From Miniphocaeibacter sp012841535 (GTDB taxonomy: Bacteria > Bacillota > Clostridia > Tissierellales > Peptoniphilaceae): DNA of 33,784 nucleotides. Below the pieces are notes generated by a model. The model saw nothing but the letters and a program-made list of their open reading frames with translations. It searched no databases and was not told the origin of the DNA. A program made the translations under genes and the position numbers. Shown here one piece after another: positions 16,489 to 24,498 of this stretch (positions within the stretch are counted from its first letter, which is position 1; each line of letters opens with the position of its first letter). Location of the stretch: NCBI RefSeq assembly GCF_049274025.1, contig NZ_JBASRV010000058.1; one strand, 5' to 3'.

Positions 16489-17146
16489 GAATAAGAAGTT
16501 TTTTAATAGGGTCATATTTTGGATTTTACTGTTAACTTTTACTTCTGGCTACGCCAATGTTTTATCTATTTTTAGGCTAGGAACTCCAACTACTCATATG
16601 ACCGGTAATTTAAGTAATATTTCATTTTCTATATTTGAGCTTGATTTTAAAAAAGCAGCAATACTATTTACTATTGTACTGCTATTTTTACTTGGAGGAA
16701 TAATTTCAGGCTATATTTTTAATAATAGAAGTTTTGGTAAGGGGAAAAGTTATGGAGTCTTTTTAATAGTTATAGGAATTTTACTTGGTATGGCTGAATA
16801 CATAATAGGTGAAAAATATATTATTACAGCAATTATTGCCTTAACAAGTGGTACTCAAAACGGCTTAAATATAGCCTATAATGAAATAACCATAAGAACG
16901 ACTCATATGACAGGCTATTTATCGGACATAGGAAGATTAATAGGCATAAAATTAAATGGGAGAAAAATAGAAACAAGTAAGTTATTGTATTTGATTTCAG
17001 CTGTAGTTATATATTTTCTAGGTGGTGCAGCAGCTGTATTTATTTCTTTACCAGATCATGGTCATAATTTTTATGAAATATCTTTCCTATATATAATAGC
17101 TGGTTTTTTATATTTAAAACTTATATATAATAAGGATGGAAAATAA
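16487..17146 (+). CDS. DUF1275 (YoaK-family) membrane protein
   Basis: This integral membrane protein of 219 residues has about six hydrophobic helices. Two copies of a THMTG motif (about residues 34-38 and 139-143, the first continuing as GNLSN and the second as YLSD) reflect the internal duplication typical of DUF1275. The family is of unknown function, often presumed a transporter. The start is TTG, six bases after AAGGAGG; no in-frame ATG lies nearby. Its ribosome site lies in the stem formed after argH. It sits alone between argGH and the ribosomal operon. Confidence 0.85.
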   Translation: MNKKFFNRVIFWILLLTFTSGYANVLSIFRLGTPTTHMTGNLSNISFSIFELDFKKAAILFTIVLLFLLGGIISGYIFNNRSFGKGKSYGVFLIVIGILLGMAEYIIGEKYIITAIIALTSGTQNGLNIAYNEITIRTTHMTGYLSDIGRLIGIKLNGRKIETSKLLYLISAVVIYFLGGAAAVFISLPDHGHNFYEISFLYIIAGFLYLKLIYNKDGK

Positions 17147-17184
17147 TTATAGAGATTTTTTAAAAAATAAATAGAAAAAACATT

Positions 17185-17217
17185 AAAGAAATGTGAAAAA
17201 GACTTGCATTTCTTTTT
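17185..17217 (+). terminator. Terminator-like stem overlapping the rpsJ promoter
   Basis: AAAGAAATG (17185-17193) pairs with CATTTCTTT (17207-17215) around a 13-base loop and runs into more Ts. It would end the DUF1275 transcript, but its right arm is also part of the -35 and spacer of the rpsJ promoter. Confidence 0.45.
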
Positions 17218-17232
17218 ATGTTTGTATATAAT
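17204..17232 (+). promoter_or_regulatory. Promoter of the S10-spc-alpha operon
   Basis: TTGCAT (17204-17209), a 17-base spacer and a perfect TATAAT (17227-17232). Transcription should begin near 17239, leaving a leader of about 200 nt before rpsJ. Confidence 0.85.
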
Positions 17233-17238
17233 GTATGA

Positions 17239-17440
17239 GTGCCTAAAATAGGAAAAAGCGTTGAAACGAGAGGTTGCTGAGGTTTTCAGGGGAATTTTCG
17301 TGGAGTATGTCTGATAGGATTCAGGCGAAAGATTACTTATTGACCGAAAGGTCAAATAAAAAATGAGGCACGATACACCCGGCAAGGTGTATGGACATAA
17401 GTAATCCGACGCTTCCTGAAATTATTGAGGAGGTGCCGAG
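17239..17440 (+). promoter_or_regulatory. Structured mRNA leader of the S10 operon (probable autoregulatory element)
   Basis: A closing stem GATTACTTAT/ATAAGTAATC (17331-17340, 17397-17406) holds two hairpins: TTGACC-GAAA-GGTCAA (17340-17355, GNRA loop) and ATACACC/GGTGTAT (17373-17392). Around it are competing pairings. CCTGAA (17415-17420), just before the ribosome site, can pair with TTCAGG at 17285-17290 or 17320-17325. ACGCTT (17409-17414) can pair with AAGCGT (17256-17261). AGGCAC (17366-17371) pairs with GTGCCT at the RNA 5' end (17239-17244) or, in part, with GTGCC next to the SD (17433-17437). Such leaders bind a ribosomal protein (L4 in E. coli) for feedback; the ligand here is unknown. 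Confidence 0.75.
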
Positions 17441-17749
17441 ATGGCAAAACAAAAAATTAGAATAAGACTAAGAGCGTATGATCATGAATTAATAGATCAA
17501 TCTGCTCAAAAAATAGTGGAAGCTACAAAAAGAACTGGAGCAGAAATTTCCGGTCCAATTCCACTACCAACAGAAAAGGAAATTATTACAATCTTAAGAG
17601 CTGTTCACAAGTACAAAGATAGTAGAGAACAATTCGAACAAAGAACACATAAAAGACTAATCGATATTTTAAATCCTAACAAAAACACTTTAGAGGCTTT
17701 AAAGAAATTAAATTTACCTGCTGGTGTTGATATCGAGATAAAGTTATAA
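17441..17749 (+). CDS. rpsJ: 30S ribosomal protein S10 (NusE)
   Basis: Part of the 30S head, and as NusE also an antitermination factor with NusB. It has 102 residues, with GPIPLPTEKE at 38-47 and the signature loop HKYKDSREQFEQRTHKRLID (56-75). It is the first gene of the operon, preceded by GAGGAGGTG and the long structured leader. In many bacteria tuf, fusA, rpsG and rpsL lie just upstream; here they do not. Confidence 0.98.
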   Translation: MAKQKIRIRLRAYDHELIDQSAQKIVEATKRTGAEISGPIPLPTEKEIITILRAVHKYKDSREQFEQRTHKRLIDILNPNKNTLEALKKLNLPAGVDIEIKL

Positions 17750-17758
17750 TCTTAGAAT

Positions 17759-17776
17759 GATTGTAAAGAAACAATC
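17759..17776 (+). promoter_or_regulatory. Small intercistronic hairpin between rpsJ and rplC
   Basis: GATTGT-AAAGAA-ACAATC is a perfect 6-bp hairpin in the 54-base gap, with no T-run, so it is not a terminator. It may be a processing or stability element. Confidence 0.35.
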
Positions 17777-17803
17777 CGCTGTAAGTAATTAGGAGGTGTG
17801 CTC

Positions 17804-18430
17804 ATGAAGAGTATATTAGGAAAGAAAGTTGGAATGACTCAAATTTTCTTAGAGGATGGAAAGTTAATTCCTGTAACTGTTATAGAAGCGGGACCTATGA
17901 TAGTTACTCAAGTAAAATCAGTTGAAACTGATGGATATAATGCAATTCAAGTTGGTTATATTGATAAAAAAGAAAGTAAAGTAAACAAACCAATGAAAGG
18001 TCACTTTGACAAAGCTGGCGTTGGCTATAAGAAACACCTACAAGAGTTCCTTGTAAATGAAGGTGAAAGCTATGAAGTTGGAGCAGAAATCAAAGTTGAT
18101 ATATTTGAAGAAAATGACAAGGTGGATGTTTTTGGTACTTCTAAAGGTAAGGGTACTCAAGGATCTATTGTAAGACATAATTATGGTAGAGGACCAGAAT
18201 CACACGGTTCTAAGTCACATAGAGTTGCTGGAGCAAGATCAGCAGGTACTTACCCAGGTCGTGTATTTAAAGGAAGAAAAGGCAGTGGTAAGACAGGTAA
18301 CGAGAAAGTTACAATTCAAAATCTAACTATTGTTAGAGTAGATGCTGACAAGAATCTTATATTGGTTAAAGGTGCTATTCCAGGACCAAAGGGTGGAATA
18401 GTTACAATTAAAGAGTCAGTTAAAGCGTAA
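17804..18430 (+). CDS. rplC: 50S ribosomal protein L3
   Basis: An early-assembly 23S rRNA-binding protein near the peptidyl transferase centre, 208 residues, beginning MKSILGKKVGMTQIF. The Gly/Arg/Ser-rich extension NYGRGPESHGSKSHR reaches toward the active centre. I take the ATG at 17804, seven bases after AGGAGG, over a GTG two codons upstream that abuts the ribosome site. Confidence 0.98.
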   Translation: MKSILGKKVGMTQIFLEDGKLIPVTVIEAGPMIVTQVKSVETDGYNAIQVGYIDKKESKVNKPMKGHFDKAGVGYKKHLQEFLVNEGESYEVGAEIKVDIFEENDKVDVFGTSKGKGTQGSIVRHNYGRGPESHGSKSHRVAGARSAGTYPGRVFKGRKGSGKTGNEKVTIQNLTIVRVDADKNLILVKGAIPGPKGGIVTIKESVKA

Positions 18431-18458
18431 TAGTTATTTTTAGGAAGGAGGATGAAAT

Positions 18459-19082
18459 ATGCCTAATGTTACAGTATATAACCAACTAGGAGAATCAGTT
18501 GGAGAAATAGAACTTAATGATGCTATATTTGGCGTAGAAGTAAATGAGCATGTTGTTTACGAAGTAGTAAAAAATCAACTTGCAAATAAAAGACAAGGCA
18601 CTCAATCTGCAAAAACAAGAGCTGAAGTTAGAGGTGGAGGAAGAAAGCCTTGGAGACAAAAGGGTACAGGACGTGCTCGTCAAGGAAGTACAAGAAGTCC
18701 ACAATGGACAGGTGGTGGTGTTATATTCGCACCAAAACCAAGAGATTATAGCTATAAAACACCTAAGAAAATTAAAAGATTAGCTATGAAATCAATTTTG
18801 ACTTCTAAAGTAAATGATGAAGAAATAATTGTTTTAGATAAATTAAGCTTTGATAATATAAGCACTAAGGTTGCTAAGAAAGTTTTAGAAGATGTTAAAG
18901 CAGCTAAAAAAGCTTTAATAGTTGTTGATAATAAAGATGATGTAGTTTATAAATCATTTAGAAATTTAGCAGGCGTTGAAGTTGCAGAAGCTAAAAATAT
19001 AAATGTTTACGATGTTATAAAACATGATTCTTTAGTAGTAACTCAAGATGCTGTTAAGAAAATTGAGGAGGTGTTCGCTTAA
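18459..19082 (+). CDS. rplD: 50S ribosomal protein L4
   Basis: Binds 23S rRNA and lines the exit tunnel; in E. coli it also represses the S10 operon through the leader. It has 207 residues, with the basic tunnel loop RGGGRKPWRQKGTGRARQGS at 58-77. It ends in a TAATG overlap with rplW, so the two are coupled. The closer ATG at 18452 abuts AGGAGG and was not chosen. Confidence 0.98.
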   Translation: MPNVTVYNQLGESVGEIELNDAIFGVEVNEHVVYEVVKNQLANKRQGTQSAKTRAEVRGGGRKPWRQKGTGRARQGSTRSPQWTGGGVIFAPKPRDYSYKTPKKIKRLAMKSILTSKVNDEEIIVLDKLSFDNISTKVAKKVLEDVKAAKKALIVVDNKDDVVYKSFRNLAGVEVAEAKNINVYDVIKHDSLVVTQDAVKKIEEVFA

Positions 19083-19378
19083 TGAGATCACCATACGATA
19101 TAATTATAAAACCTATAATAACTGAAGATTCCATGGATAAAATGGATTTAGGAGTTTATACGTTTAAAGTAGTTAAGGATGCCAATAAGTCTGAAATCAA
19201 AAAAGCAGTAGAAACTGTATTTGGTGAAGGCGTAAAAGTAGCAAAGGTAAACACTATGAATGTTGTTGGCAAAATGAAGAGAGTTGGAGCTAACCAAGGT
19301 AAAACACCTAATTGGAAGAAAGCTATAGTTAAATTAACTGAAGACTCTAAAACTATTGAATTCTTTGATGGGATATAA
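19082..19378 (+). CDS. rplW: 50S ribosomal protein L23
   Basis: Sits at the tunnel exit and docks signal recognition particle and trigger factor. It has 98 residues, starting RSPYDIIIKPIITE and containing the VNTMNVVGKMKRVG loop. Its ribosome site GAGGAGGTG lies within the last codons of rplD, and its ATG overlaps that gene's stop. Confidence 0.97.
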   Translation: MRSPYDIIIKPIITEDSMDKMDLGVYTFKVVKDANKSEIKKAVETVFGEGVKVAKVNTMNVVGKMKRVGANQGKTPNWKKAIVKLTEDSKTIEFFDGI

Positions 19379-19395
19379 TTAGGAGGTAAACAACA

Positions 19396-20226
19396 ATGGC
19401 TATAAGAAAATACAAACCAACCTCTGCCGGCTTACGTGAAATGAGCGTATTAAGCTTTGAAGAAATAACAAAGACTACACCTGAAAAATCTTTAACTGTA
19501 AGTTTAAATAAATCAGGTGGAAGAAATGCACATGGTAGAATTACTAGTCGTCATAGAGGTGGCGGAGCAAAAAGAAGATATAGAATAATAGATTTTAAAA
19601 GAGATAAAGATGGAATACCAGCTACTGTAGCATCAATAGAATATGATCCTAACAGAACAGCTAATATTGCATTATTAAACTATGCTGATGGAGAAAAAAG
19701 ATATATTTTAGCTCCTAACGGACTAAAAGTTGGATACAAAATCGAGTCAGGAGAAAATGCTGACATAATGATAGGTAATGCTTTAAAATTAAAGGATATA
19801 CCTGTAGGTACAACAGTTCACAACATAGAACTTAAACCTGGAAAAGGCGGTCAATTAGTAAGAACTGCTGGAGCAGAAGCTCAACTAATGGCTAAAGAAG
19901 GAAAATATGCACAATTAAGATTACCTTCAGGCGAATTTAGATTAGTTTTACAAGAATGCCGTGCAACTATAGGACAGGTTGGAAACTTAAGTAATGAACT
20001 AGTTACTATTGGTAAAGCAGGTCGTTCAAGACATTTAGGAAAAAGACCTCATGTAAGAGGTTCAGCTATGAATCCTGTAGACCATCCACATGGTGGAGGG
20101 GAAGGAAAAGCTCCTGTAGGACGTCCAGCACCATCAACTCCTTGGGGTAAACCAGCATTAGGTTTAAAAACTAGAAAGAAAAACAAGAAATCCGATATGT
20201 ATATCGTAAGAAGAAGAAATAAGTAA
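19396..20226 (+). CDS. rplB: 50S ribosomal protein L2
   Basis: A large, conserved 23S rRNA-binding protein needed for subunit joining and peptidyl transfer. It has 276 residues. The signature NPVDHPHGGGEG with His230 and His232 and the following GRPAPSTPWGKPALG are intact, and the C-terminus is Lys/Arg-rich. AGGAGGT lies ten bases before the ATG. Confidence 0.99.
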   Translation: MAIRKYKPTSAGLREMSVLSFEEITKTTPEKSLTVSLNKSGGRNAHGRITSRHRGGGAKRRYRIIDFKRDKDGIPATVASIEYDPNRTANIALLNYADGEKRYILAPNGLKVGYKIESGENADIMIGNALKLKDIPVGTTVHNIELKPGKGGQLVRTAGAEAQLMAKEGKYAQLRLPSGEFRLVLQECRATIGQVGNLSNELVTIGKAGRSRHLGKRPHVRGSAMNPVDHPHGGGEGKAPVGRPAPSTPWGKPALGLKTRKKNKKSDMYIVRRRNK

Positions 20227-20244
20227 TAAAGAGGAGGGGTTTTA

Positions 20245-20529
20245 ATGGGTAGATCCGTAAAAAAAGGACCATTTTGTGATGACCATCTTTTTAAGAAGAT
20301 AGAAGAATTAAACGAGTCTAATAATAAAAAAGTTGTAAAAACTTGGTCTCGTCGTTCTACAATATTTCCACAATTCGTAGGACATACAATAGCTGTACAT
20401 GACGGTAGAAAGCATTTACCGATTTATATAACTGAAGACATGGTAGGACATAAATTAGGAGAATTTGTTTCTACAAGAACTTACAGAGGACACGCTGGTA
20501 AAAGTGAAAAAGGCAGTAAGGTAAGATAA
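20245..20529 (+). CDS. rpsS: 30S ribosomal protein S19
   Basis: Forms a complex with S13 in the 30S head, contacting tRNA. It has 94 residues, starting GRSVKKGPFCDDHL, with TWSRRSTIFPQFVGHT and HKLGEFVSTRTYRGH. Preceded by GAGGAGGGG. Confidence 0.98.
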   Translation: MGRSVKKGPFCDDHLFKKIEELNESNNKKVVKTWSRRSTIFPQFVGHTIAVHDGRKHLPIYITEDMVGHKLGEFVSTRTYRGHAGKSEKGSKVR

Positions 20530-20549
20530 CAAAAGGAGGTACAAGAATC

Positions 20550-20885
20550 ATGGAAGCAAAAGCTATAGCAAAATATGAAAGAATTTCACCTCTAAAAGTT
20601 AACTTCATCTGTAAGGAAATTAGAGGTAAGAATGTCGATGAGGCACTTGCAATCCTACAATTTACTCCTAAAAAAGGTGCGAGATTGTTAGAAAAGGTAT
20701 TAAAGTCAGCAATTGCCAATGCTGAACACAACTTTGATTTAGATAGAGATATGTTATATGTATCTGAAGCTTATGCAAATGATGCTCCAGTTATGAAAAG
20801 ATGGAGACCAAAGGCTAAAGGAGCAGCTTATCCTATTTTAAAGAGATCAAGTCATATTGGTGTTGTTGTAAAGGAAAGAGAATAA
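20550..20885 (+). CDS. rplV: 50S ribosomal protein L22
   Basis: Its beta-hairpin lines the narrow part of the exit tunnel and is a known site of macrolide-resistance changes. It has 111 residues, with the hairpin region KRWRPKAKGAAYPILKRSSH near the C-terminus intact. Ribosome site AAGGAGGT is 10 bases upstream. Confidence 0.98.
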   Translation: MEAKAIAKYERISPLKVNFICKEIRGKNVDEALAILQFTPKKGARLLEKVLKSAIANAEHNFDLDRDMLYVSEAYANDAPVMKRWRPKAKGAAYPILKRSSHIGVVVKERE

Positions 20886-20900
20886 GGAGGGCAAGCGAGA

Positions 20901-21644
20901 ATGGGTCAAAAAGTAAATCCTCATGGGTTTAGAGTAGGAGTTATAAAAGATTGGAACTCAAAATGGTTTGCGGATAAAAAGGATTTTGGAGATTTATTAG
21001 TTGAAGATCATAAAATTCGTGAGCTAGTAAAGAAGGAAGTTTATCTTTCAGGGGTTTCTGATATAGAAATAGAAAGAGCTTCAAATAAAATCAAAGTTAC
21101 TATTAATACAGCTAAACCAGGTATGGTAATTGGTAGACAAGGTTCTGGTGTAGAAGTATTAAGAACAAAAATTGAAAAAGCAACTGGAAAGAAAGTAATA
21201 GTTAATGTAGAAGAAATAAAAAGACCAGATTTAAATGCGCAATTAGTTGCAGAAAACATAGCAGCTTCATTAGAAAGAAGAATATCTTTCAGAAGAGCGA
21301 TGAAACAAGCAATTCAAAGAAGTATGAGAGCAGGAGCAAAAGGTATTAAAACTTCTGTTTCTGGTAGGGTTGGTGGAGCTGACATGGCTAGAACAGAAGG
21401 TTATAGCGAAGGTACTATTCCACTACAAACTTTAAGAGCGGATATAGATTATGGTTTTGCTGAAGCAGATACAACTTATGGAAAACTTGGTGTTAAGGTA
21501 TGGTTGTATAAAGGAGAAGTTCTTCCAGGAATGAAAGAAGCGGAATTACCAGAAATTAAAGGAAAAAGAAGAAATAATAAGAGATTTAACAGAAATAACA
21601 ATGCGAAGAGAAACAAGCAACAAACTCAAGCAGAAAGCAAATAA
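20901..21644 (+). CDS. rpsC: 30S ribosomal protein S3
   Basis: At the mRNA entry channel of the 30S subunit, with helicase-like activity together with S4 and S5. It has 247 residues, starting MGQKVNPHGFRVG. The KH domain has its GxxG loop (GRQG) at 78-81. The C-terminus carries a long Lys/Arg/Asn-rich tail, longer than the B. subtilis protein. Confidence 0.98.
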   Translation: MGQKVNPHGFRVGVIKDWNSKWFADKKDFGDLLVEDHKIRELVKKEVYLSGVSDIEIERASNKIKVTINTAKPGMVIGRQGSGVEVLRTKIEKATGKKVIVNVEEIKRPDLNAQLVAENIAASLERRISFRRAMKQAIQRSMRAGAKGIKTSVSGRVGGADMARTEGYSEGTIPLQTLRADIDYGFAEADTTYGKLGVKVWLYKGEVLPGMKEAELPEIKGKRRNNKRFNRNNNAKRNKQQTQAESK

Positions 21645-21668
21645 TTCGCTAGGAGGGAGGAATAATCT

Positions 21669-22109
21669 ATGTTAATGCCTAAAAGAGTTAAATACCGTAA
21701 GGTTCATAGAGGTAGAATGACAGGTAAGGCACACAAGGGTAATACTATTACTTATGGAGAATATGCCTTACAAGCTTTAGAACCTTGTTGGATGACTTCA
21801 AATCAAATAGAAGCCGCAAGACGTGCGATGACTAGATATATAAAAAGAGGCGGTAATATTTGGATAAAAGTATTTCCAGATAAGCCTGTAACAGAAAAAC
21901 CAGCTGAGGTACGTATGGGTTCCGGTAAAGGATCACCTGAATATTGGGTAGCAGTAGTTAAGCCAGGTAGAATATTATTTGAAATGTCTGGTGTAACAGA
22001 GGAAATAGCAAGAGAAGCAATGAGACTTGCAGCACATAAATTACCTATTAAAACAAAATTCGTAGCTCGTGATAATATAGATAAGGACGGTGAAGCTAAT
22101 GAAAACTAA
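21669..22109 (+). CDS. rplP: 50S ribosomal protein L16
   Basis: Binds near the A-site tRNA elbow and completes the large subunit. It has 146 residues and begins MLMPKRVKYRKVHRG, the usual start for this protein, so the first ATG is kept. GSGKGSPEYWVAVVKPG is the conserved loop. Its end overlaps rpmC by 11 bases. Confidence 0.98.
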   Translation: MLMPKRVKYRKVHRGRMTGKAHKGNTITYGEYALQALEPCWMTSNQIEAARRAMTRYIKRGGNIWIKVFPDKPVTEKPAEVRMGSGKGSPEYWVAVVKPGRILFEMSGVTEEIAREAMRLAAHKLPIKTKFVARDNIDKDGEANEN

Positions 22110-22305
22110 AGAAATTCGACAAATGTCAGATGCTGAATTACAAAATTCATTAAAAGATTTAAAAGTTGAACTTTTCAACTTACGTTTTCAATTGGCTACT
22201 GGTCAGTTAGATAATCCTATGAGAATTGGTGGGGTTAAAAAAGATATTGCCAGAATTAAGACAATCGTAAGAGAACGAGAACTGAATATAGGGAAGGAGG
22301 CATAA
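22099..22305 (+). CDS. rpmC: 50S ribosomal protein L29
   Basis: A small two-helix protein at the tunnel exit next to L23. It has 68 residues, with the typical LKVELFNLRFQLATGQLDNP core. I place the start at the ATG at 22099 (MKTKEIRQM) rather than at a GTG three codons upstream that falls too close to AAGGA. It overlaps rplP by 11 bases. Confidence 0.96.
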   Translation: MKTKEIRQMSDAELQNSLKDLKVELFNLRFQLATGQLDNPMRIGGVKKDIARIKTIVRERELNIGKEA

Positions 22306-22311
22306 TCCATT

Positions 22312-22566
22312 ATGGAAAGAAATAAAAGAAGTACTATTATTGGTACTGTTGTATCAGATAAAATGGATAAAACAATAGTTGTAGCTGTTAATACATTTGT
22401 TGCTCATCCACTATATAAGAAACAAATTAAAAAGACTACAAAATTTAAAGCTCATGACGAAAATAACGAATGTAATACTGGGGATAAAGTATTAATAATG
22501 GAAACAAAACCTCTTTCAAGAGAAAAAAGATGGAGATTAGTTGAAATCCTCGAAAGAGCAAAATAG
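22312..22566 (+). CDS. rpsQ: 30S ribosomal protein S17
   Basis: An OB-fold primary 16S rRNA-binding protein. It has 84 residues, with GTVVSDKMDKTIVVAV at 11-26 and the signature GDKVLIMETKPLSREKRW. AAGGAGG lies about ten bases upstream, inside the end of rpmC. Confidence 0.97.
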   Translation: MERNKRSTIIGTVVSDKMDKTIVVAVNTFVAHPLYKKQIKKTTKFKAHDENNECNTGDKVLIMETKPLSREKRWRLVEILERAK

Positions 22567-22593
22567 ATCTTATTACTAGAAAGGAGAGACTAA

Positions 22594-22962
22594 ATGATTC
22601 AAGTAGAAAGTCGTTTAAGAGTCGCAGACAATTCAGGGGCTAAAGAACTACTAGTTATAAGAGTTTTAGGGGGTACTAATAAGAAGTACGCTAAAATCGG
22701 GGATACAGTAGTTTGTTCTGTAAAAGTTGCTACGCCTGGTGGAGTTGTTAAGAAAGGCGAAATTGTTAAAGCCGTAATAGTTAGAACTAAAAAAGGTGTT
22801 AGAAGATCAGACGGAAGTTACATCAAATTTGATGATAATGCAGCCGTTATTATAAAAGATGATAAAAACCCAGTGGGAACTAGAATTTTCGGTACAGTTA
22901 CTAGAGAGTTAAGATCTGGAAACTTTATGAAAATTATTTCATTGGCACCTGAAGTATTATAG
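22594..22962 (+). CDS. rplN: 50S ribosomal protein L14
   Basis: Forms part of the bridge to the 30S subunit and is the docking site of the RsfS silencing factor. It has the canonical 122 residues, MIQVESRLRVADNSGAKEL at the start and GDTVVCSVKVATPGG as family signature. AAAGGAGAG precedes the ATG. Confidence 0.98.
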   Translation: MIQVESRLRVADNSGAKELLVIRVLGGTNKKYAKIGDTVVCSVKVATPGGVVKKGEIVKAVIVRTKKGVRRSDGSYIKFDDNAAVIIKDDKNPVGTRIFGTVTRELRSGNFMKIISLAPEVL

Positions 22963-22979
22963 TTGGAGGTGTATATTAA

Positions 22980-23288
22980 ATGAAAATTAAAAAAGATGAT
23001 ACGGTAATAGTTGTTGCTGGTAAAGATAAAGGAAAACAAGGTAAGGTATTAAGAACTCTACCAAAGGTAAACAAGGTTATCGTTGAAGGTGTAAATATAC
23101 AAACTAAACATGAAAAACCAAGAGGACCAGAACAACCTGGTGGAATTCAAAAGTCAGAAGGACCTATAGATGCATCTAATGTTATGTACTACGATTCTAA
23201 AGCTGGTAAAGGTAGCAGAATTGGTTATAAAGTAGAAAATGGTACAAAAGTTAGAATAAGCAAAGCTAGTGGTCAAGAAATTAAATAG
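22980..23288 (+). CDS. rplX: 50S ribosomal protein L24
   Basis: An assembly-initiator protein of the large subunit. It has 102 residues, with an N-terminal KOW motif (DDTVIVVAGKDKGKQGKVL, residues 6-24) and the GGIQKSEGPIDASNVM segment. GGAGGTG lies upstream. Confidence 0.97.
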   Translation: MKIKKDDTVIVVAGKDKGKQGKVLRTLPKVNKVIVEGVNIQTKHEKPRGPEQPGGIQKSEGPIDASNVMYYDSKAGKGSRIGYKVENGTKVRISKASGQEIK

Positions 23289-23306
23289 TTAAGAGGGGGT
23301 ATTTGA

Positions 23307-23849
23307 GTGACTTCCAGATTATTAGAAAAATATAGAAATGAAGTTATTCCTGCATTAACAGAAAGCTTTGGTTATAGAAATGTTATGGAAGTTCCTAAGT
23401 TAAACAAAATAGTGCTTAACATAGGTTTAGGTTCTTCTAAAGAAAATCCAAAAGCTGTTGAAAGTGCAGTTAAAGATATAGAAACTATTACTGGACAAAG
23501 ACCAGTAGTTACAAAAGCAAAGAAATCAATAGCTAACTTTAAACTAAGAGACGGTATGAACGTTGGTGTTAAAGTTACTTTAAGAGGACAAAAAATGTAT
23601 GATTTCTTAGATAAATTAGTAAGTATTTCATTACCTAGAGTAAGAGACTTTAGAGGTGTTTCAACATCATCTTTTGATGGTAGAGGAAACTACTCATTAG
23701 GTATTAAGGAACAATTAATATTTCCTGAAATTGAATACGATATGGTAGATCAAATCAGAGGAATGGATATTGTTATAGTGACTACTGCTGAAACCGATGA
23801 AGAATCTAAGAAATTTTTAGAGCTAATGGGAATGCCATTCAAGAAGTAG
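23307..23849 (+). CDS. rplE: 50S ribosomal protein L5
   Basis: A 5S rRNA-binding protein of the central protuberance. It has 180 residues, with LNKIVLNIGLG (32-42) and the conserved RDFRGVSTSSFDGRGNYSLG. The start is GTG at 23307, six bases after AGAGGGGGT; there is no suitable ATG. Confidence 0.97.
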   Translation: MTSRLLEKYRNEVIPALTESFGYRNVMEVPKLNKIVLNIGLGSSKENPKAVESAVKDIETITGQRPVVTKAKKSIANFKLRDGMNVGVKVTLRGQKMYDFLDKLVSISLPRVRDFRGVSTSSFDGRGNYSLGIKEQLIFPEIEYDMVDQIRGMDIVIVTTAETDEESKKFLELMGMPFKK

Positions 23850-23866
23850 TATAAGGAGGAATATTA

Positions 23867-24052
23867 GTGGCAAAAAAATCAATGATTGCAAAACAACAAA
23901 GACCTGCAAAATTCAGTACACAAGCTTATAATAGATGTAAAATTTGCGGTAGACCTCATGCTTACTTAAGAAAATACGGAATTTGTCGTATATGCTTTAG
24001 AGAATTGGCTTATAGAGGCGAAATCCCAGGCGTTAGAAAAGCAAGCTGGTAA
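23867..24052 (+). CDS. rpsN: 30S ribosomal protein S14, zinc-binding type Z
   Basis: This 30S head protein has 61 residues, the short form. Cys24-Cys27 and Cys40-Cys43 form the zinc knuckle (CKIC and CRIC), so this is the zinc-dependent version; a zinc-free paralogue may exist elsewhere. It starts with GTG after AAGGAGG. The C-terminus GVRKASW is the normal end. Confidence 0.97.
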   Translation: MAKKSMIAKQQRPAKFSTQAYNRCKICGRPHAYLRKYGICRICFRELAYRGEIPGVRKASW

Positions 24053-24074
24053 AATAAGAGAGGAGGAAGCTTTT

Positions 24075-24470
24075 ATGATGACTGATCCTATAGCGGATAT
24101 GCTAACAAGAATAAGAAATGCTAACAATGCTAAGCATAAGTCAGTAGAAATTCCATCATCAAAAATGAAAAGAGACGTTGCTCAAATATTACTTGATGAA
24201 GGTTTTATAGATGGATTTAATGTAACAGAAGATGATAAACAAGGCATTATAACTTTAGATTTAAAATATGGTCCAAAGGAAGAAAGAGTAATTTCAGGTA
24301 TTAAAAGAATATCTAAACCAGGACTAAGAGTATATGTTAGATCCAATGAGTTACCTAAAGTTCTAGGAGGACTAGGTATTGCGGTAATCTCTACATCTAA
24401 AGGTGTTGTAACTGATAAGGTTGCAAGAAAAGAAGGTATAGGTGGAGAGGTTATTTGTTACGTTTGGTAA
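24075..24470 (+). CDS. rpsH: 30S ribosomal protein S8
   Basis: A central-domain 16S rRNA binder and, in E. coli, the repressor of the spc operon. It has 131 residues, MTDPIADMLTRIRNA at the start, and STSKGVVTDKVARKEGIGGE as C-terminal signature. Two adjacent ATGs (24075, 24078) are possible; the first is better spaced from AGGAGG. Confidence 0.97.
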   Translation: MMTDPIADMLTRIRNANNAKHKSVEIPSSKMKRDVAQILLDEGFIDGFNVTEDDKQGIITLDLKYGPKEERVISGIKRISKPGLRVYVRSNELPKVLGGLGIAVISTSKGVVTDKVARKEGIGGEVICYVW

Positions 24471-24498
24471 TAAATAATTAATTAATTAGGAGGTAACC

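Noticed and set aside
17071..17385. Minus-strand open frame opposite the S10 leader
   Set aside because: It covers the rpsJ promoter and structured leader in antisense and has no ribosome site; the RNA structure explains the region.
20901..21644. Long basic Asn/Lys/Arg tail of S3 as a possible frameshift or fusion
   Set aside because: The frame is continuous to a normal stop before rplP, and S3 tails vary in length and composition among Firmicutes.
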